Shown here in pieces: positions 62,083-64,000 of a stretch of DNA of 64,000 nucleotides. The stretch spans positions 4,883,001-4,947,000 of the forward strand of contig NZ_CP010836.1 in NCBI RefSeq assembly GCF_000935025.1, written 5' to 3'. This DNA comes from Sphingomonas hengshuiensis. Its GTDB lineage: Bacteria > Pseudomonadota > Alphaproteobacteria > Sphingomonadales > Sphingomonadaceae. The translations under genes and the position numbers were made by a program. Positions within the stretch are counted from its first letter, which is position 1; every line of letters begins with the position of its first letter. The notes beneath the pieces were generated by a model. It did not search any database, was not told where the DNA came from, and worked only from the letters and a program-made list of their open reading frames with translations.

Positions 62083-63687
62083 ATGCGGTTCTGGTTGGCG
62101 GCGGCGATACTGGCGAGCGCGGCGGTTCCGGCGGCGGCGCAGGACATTGTGACGCGCGAATTGCCCGGCAGGGGCTTTGCCGTCGAGGAAAAGTCGATCG
62201 ACGCGCTGCAGGCGATGCTGGCCGCCGGGACGGCCACCAGCGCGGGGCTGGTCGACGCCTATATCGAGCGTATCCGCACGATCGACCGCGCGGGCCCGAC
62301 GCTCCGCAGCGTCATCGCGGTCACCCCCGACGCGCTGGCGCAGGCGGCGGCGAGCGACAAACGGCGCAAGGCGGGCACGCTGCTGGGGCCGCTCGACGGG
62401 GTGCCGGTGCTGATCAAGGACAATATCGAGACGCGCGAATTGCCCACCACGGCGGGCAGCCTGGCGCTCGCCGCCAACGACACCAAGCGCGACGCGCCGG
62501 TGGTGGCTTTGCTGCGGGCGCAGGGTGCGGTGATCCTGGGCAAGACCAACCTCAGCGAATGGGCCAATATCCGCTCCAACAATTCGATGAGCGGATGGAG
62601 CGCGGTCGGCGGGCTGGTGAAGAACCCCTATGCGCTGGATCGCTCCGCCTGCGGATCGTCGAGCGGGTCGGGCGCGGCGGTCGCGGCGAGCCTGGCGGCG
62701 GTGGCGGTGGGGACCGAGACCGATGGATCGGTGGTGTGCCCGGCGTCGATGAACGGGCTGGTCGGGCTGAAACCCACGCTCGGACTGGTCAGCCGCACGC
62801 ATGTCGTGCCGATCAGCCATAGCCAGGATACGCCGGGGCCGATGGGCCGGAGCGTCAAGGACGTGGCGCTGCTGTTCGCCGCGATGATCGGGAGCGACCC
62901 CGCCGACGCCGCAACCAAGGGCGCAGACGGCTATCGCCGCGACTATGCGGCGGGGCTGCGCGGCGATGCGCTGAAGGGCATGCGGGTCGGCTATTGGCGG
63001 CCCGAGATGGAGGCGCCGCTGGGCGCCGCGTTCGACAAGGCGCTGGACGTGCTGCGCGGGGCGGGCGCGATTTTGGTCGAAGTGAAGATGCCCGAGCTGA
63101 AGGGGCTGGGCGAGGCCGAGAGCGTGGTGCTGTATACCGAGCTGAAGGCCGATCTCGCCGCCTATCTGGCGACCACGCCGGCGGCGGTGACGGTGCGGAC
63201 GCTGGCCGATGTCATCGCGTTCAACGACGCGCATGCCGATGCCGAAATGCCGTTTTTCGGGCAGGAGACGTTCTTGAAGTCGGAGAAGCTGAAGGGCCTC
63301 GATGACCCCGAATATCTGGGCGCGCGGGCCAAATCGCTGCGGCTGGCGGGGGTCGAGGGGATCGATGCGATGCTGAAGACGGGGGATGTCCGGCTGCTCG
63401 TCACCCCGACTTATGGCACGCCGTGGCTGAGCGATCCGGCGCATGGCGACCAGTTCACCGGCCCTTCGGCGAGCGAATTGCCCGCGGTATCGGGCTATCC
63501 GCATCTGACCGTGCCGATGGGGCTGGTCGAGGGGTTGCCCGCCGGGCTGTCGTTCATCGGGACCGCGTATAGCGACGGGCTGTTGCTGGGGGCGGGCTAT
63601 GCCTATGAGCAGGCGAGCCATGCCCGCGTCGTGCCGCGCTATCTGCCCAGCGCGCCCGCCGATCTGGGGCCGCGCGCGATCAGGTGA
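62083..63687 (+). CDS. Secreted amidase (amidase signature family)
   Basis: A protein of 534 residues with a signal peptide (residues 1-20, ending AAAQD). The Ser-cisSer-Lys triad is visible: Lys in VLIKDNIETRE, cis-Ser in SACGSSSGSGAAVAA, nucleophile Ser in TETDGSVVCPAS. The length and periplasmic location separate it from GatA; it probably hydrolyses amides of peptides or xenobiotics. It converges with the DUF4345 gene, overlapping at the 3' ends by 8 bases. Confidence 0.9.
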   Translation: MRFWLAAAILASAAVPAAAQDIVTRELPGRGFAVEEKSIDALQAMLAAGTATSAGLVDAYIERIRTIDRAGPTLRSVIAVTPDALAQAAASDKRRKAGTLLGPLDGVPVLIKDNIETRELPTTAGSLALAANDTKRDAPVVALLRAQGAVILGKTNLSEWANIRSNNSMSGWSAVGGLVKNPYALDRSACGSSSGSGAAVAASLAAVAVGTETDGSVVCPASMNGLVGLKPTLGLVSRTHVVPISHSQDTPGPMGRSVKDVALLFAAMIGSDPADAATKGADGYRRDYAAGLRGDALKGMRVGYWRPEMEAPLGAAFDKALDVLRGAGAILVEVKMPELKGLGEAESVVLYTELKADLAAYLATTPAAVTVRTLADVIAFNDAHADAEMPFFGQETFLKSEKLKGLDDPEYLGARAKSLRLAGVEGIDAMLKTGDVRLLVTPTYGTPWLSDPAHGDQFTGPSASELPAVSGYPHLTVPMGLVEGLPAGLSFIGTAYSDGLLLGAGYAYEQASHARVVPRYLPSAPADLGPRAIR

Positions 63688-64000
63688 GGCGGCGCGCCAC
63701 CCGCGCCTGCCACAGCAGCAGCAGCGGCAGTTCGACCAGTTCGATGCCAAGCCCGATGCGGTGGCCGAGCGAGGGCGCGCCGACCAGCGCCAGCGAGAGC
63801 AGCCGCGCGAGCCCGCCGACGAACACCATCGCGCCGAGCATCCGCAGCCGCGCGCCGTTGCGCTCGACATTGGGGATGCACGCCGCGAACAGCAGCAGCA
63901 TGCCCAGGAACAGGCCGGAGACATAGCGGAAATGGCTGTCGAGGTCGGTCGGCACGCTCGGCGGACGGCCCAGGAAATGGGGGCCGCCGACAATACCCTC
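63680..64000 (-). CDS. DUF4345 family membrane protein (partial, runs off the window)
   Basis: The C-terminal 106 residues of a membrane protein are present; the N-terminus lies beyond position 64000. FRYVSGLFLGMLLLFAACIP, LRMLGAMVFVGGLARLLSL and LVELPLLLLWQARVA form three hydrophobic segments, the second with the conserved G-AR pattern of DUF4345. An internal ATG at 63955 is probably not the start because similarity continues upstream (GGPHFLGRPPSVPTDLD). Confidence 0.75.
   Translation of the reverse strand, partial: EGIVGGPHFLGRPPSVPTDLDSHFRYVSGLFLGMLLLFAACIPNVERNGARLRMLGAMVFVGGLARLLSLALVGAPSLGHRIGLGIELVELPLLLLWQARVARRLT

Noticed and set aside
62050..63993. 647-codon minus-strand frame opposite the amidase
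   Set aside because: The amidase on the plus strand has its full Ser-cisSer-Lys signature; the opposite frame is Arg/His/Gln-rich shadow, apart from the separate DUF4345 gene end.

Overview
The window reads as a chromosomal stretch of a high-GC alphaproteobacterium of the Sphingomonadales, most likely Sphingomonas. The inference rests on the protein families present (GH43 and GH92 glycosidases, a PtrB-type S9 peptidase, DUF2490, DUF1203, a TelA pair, a NrdA without an ATP cone), on the codon use, and on the abundant GTCACCCCGGCC-type and GCTGAGCCTGTCGAAG-type palindromic repeats. No species can be named from the sequence alone.

Layout. Positions 1-1075 hold no supported gene, but they contain a set of competing hairpins. 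Positions 1135-24673 are core and metabolic genes: typA; a telA pair; rhlE; a DUF1080 protein; a PilZ protein; a xyloside-use operon (MFS transporter plus GH43) behind a perfect 16-bp LacI-type palindrome; a MarR regulator with a TTG start; ada; a trypsin-like protease; two tandem HExxH/TPR-like paralogues; priA; two paralogous small secreted proteins around a DUF2490 gene; fsa; and hemW.

Positions about 24.9-38.4 kb form an insertion-sequence graveyard that ends at a tRNA-Thr gene. It contains a shattered IS630; an IS91-like unit (Y2 transposase plus a frameshifted tyrosine recombinase); two near-identical 1275-bp IS5-family copies in opposite orientation, one of which split another IS630; an IS5 fragment; an internally deleted IS3 that keeps both inverted repeats; an IS256 relic; and a truncated DUF6118 gene. 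Embedded in it is a lower-GC glycan cassette: a fucosyltransferase-like protein facing a gmd-fcl-methyltransferase operon. Together these could make GDP-L-fucose and transfer fucose.

Positions 38.5-53.9 kb return to core genes: aminopeptidase P, a D-threonine aldolase-like enzyme, a GGDEF protein, an S9 peptidase, a Crp/Fnr regulator divergent from murA, a GH92 mannosidase, a haem-oxygenase-like diiron protein, an SGNH esterase, and a cystathionine gamma-synthase family enzyme. The leader of the last carries a candidate SAM-I/IV-type riboswitch. Positions 54.3-60.0 kb carry nrdA and nrdB for class Ia ribonucleotide reductase, separated by about 2.65 kb of small genes that include a DUF559 nuclease. 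After nrdB come a four-unit array of about 189-bp palindromic repeats, a GIY-YIG nuclease, an outer-membrane beta-barrel protein, a secreted amidase, and the end of a DUF4345 gene that runs off the window.

All family calls are from reading motifs by eye. No database search was run.
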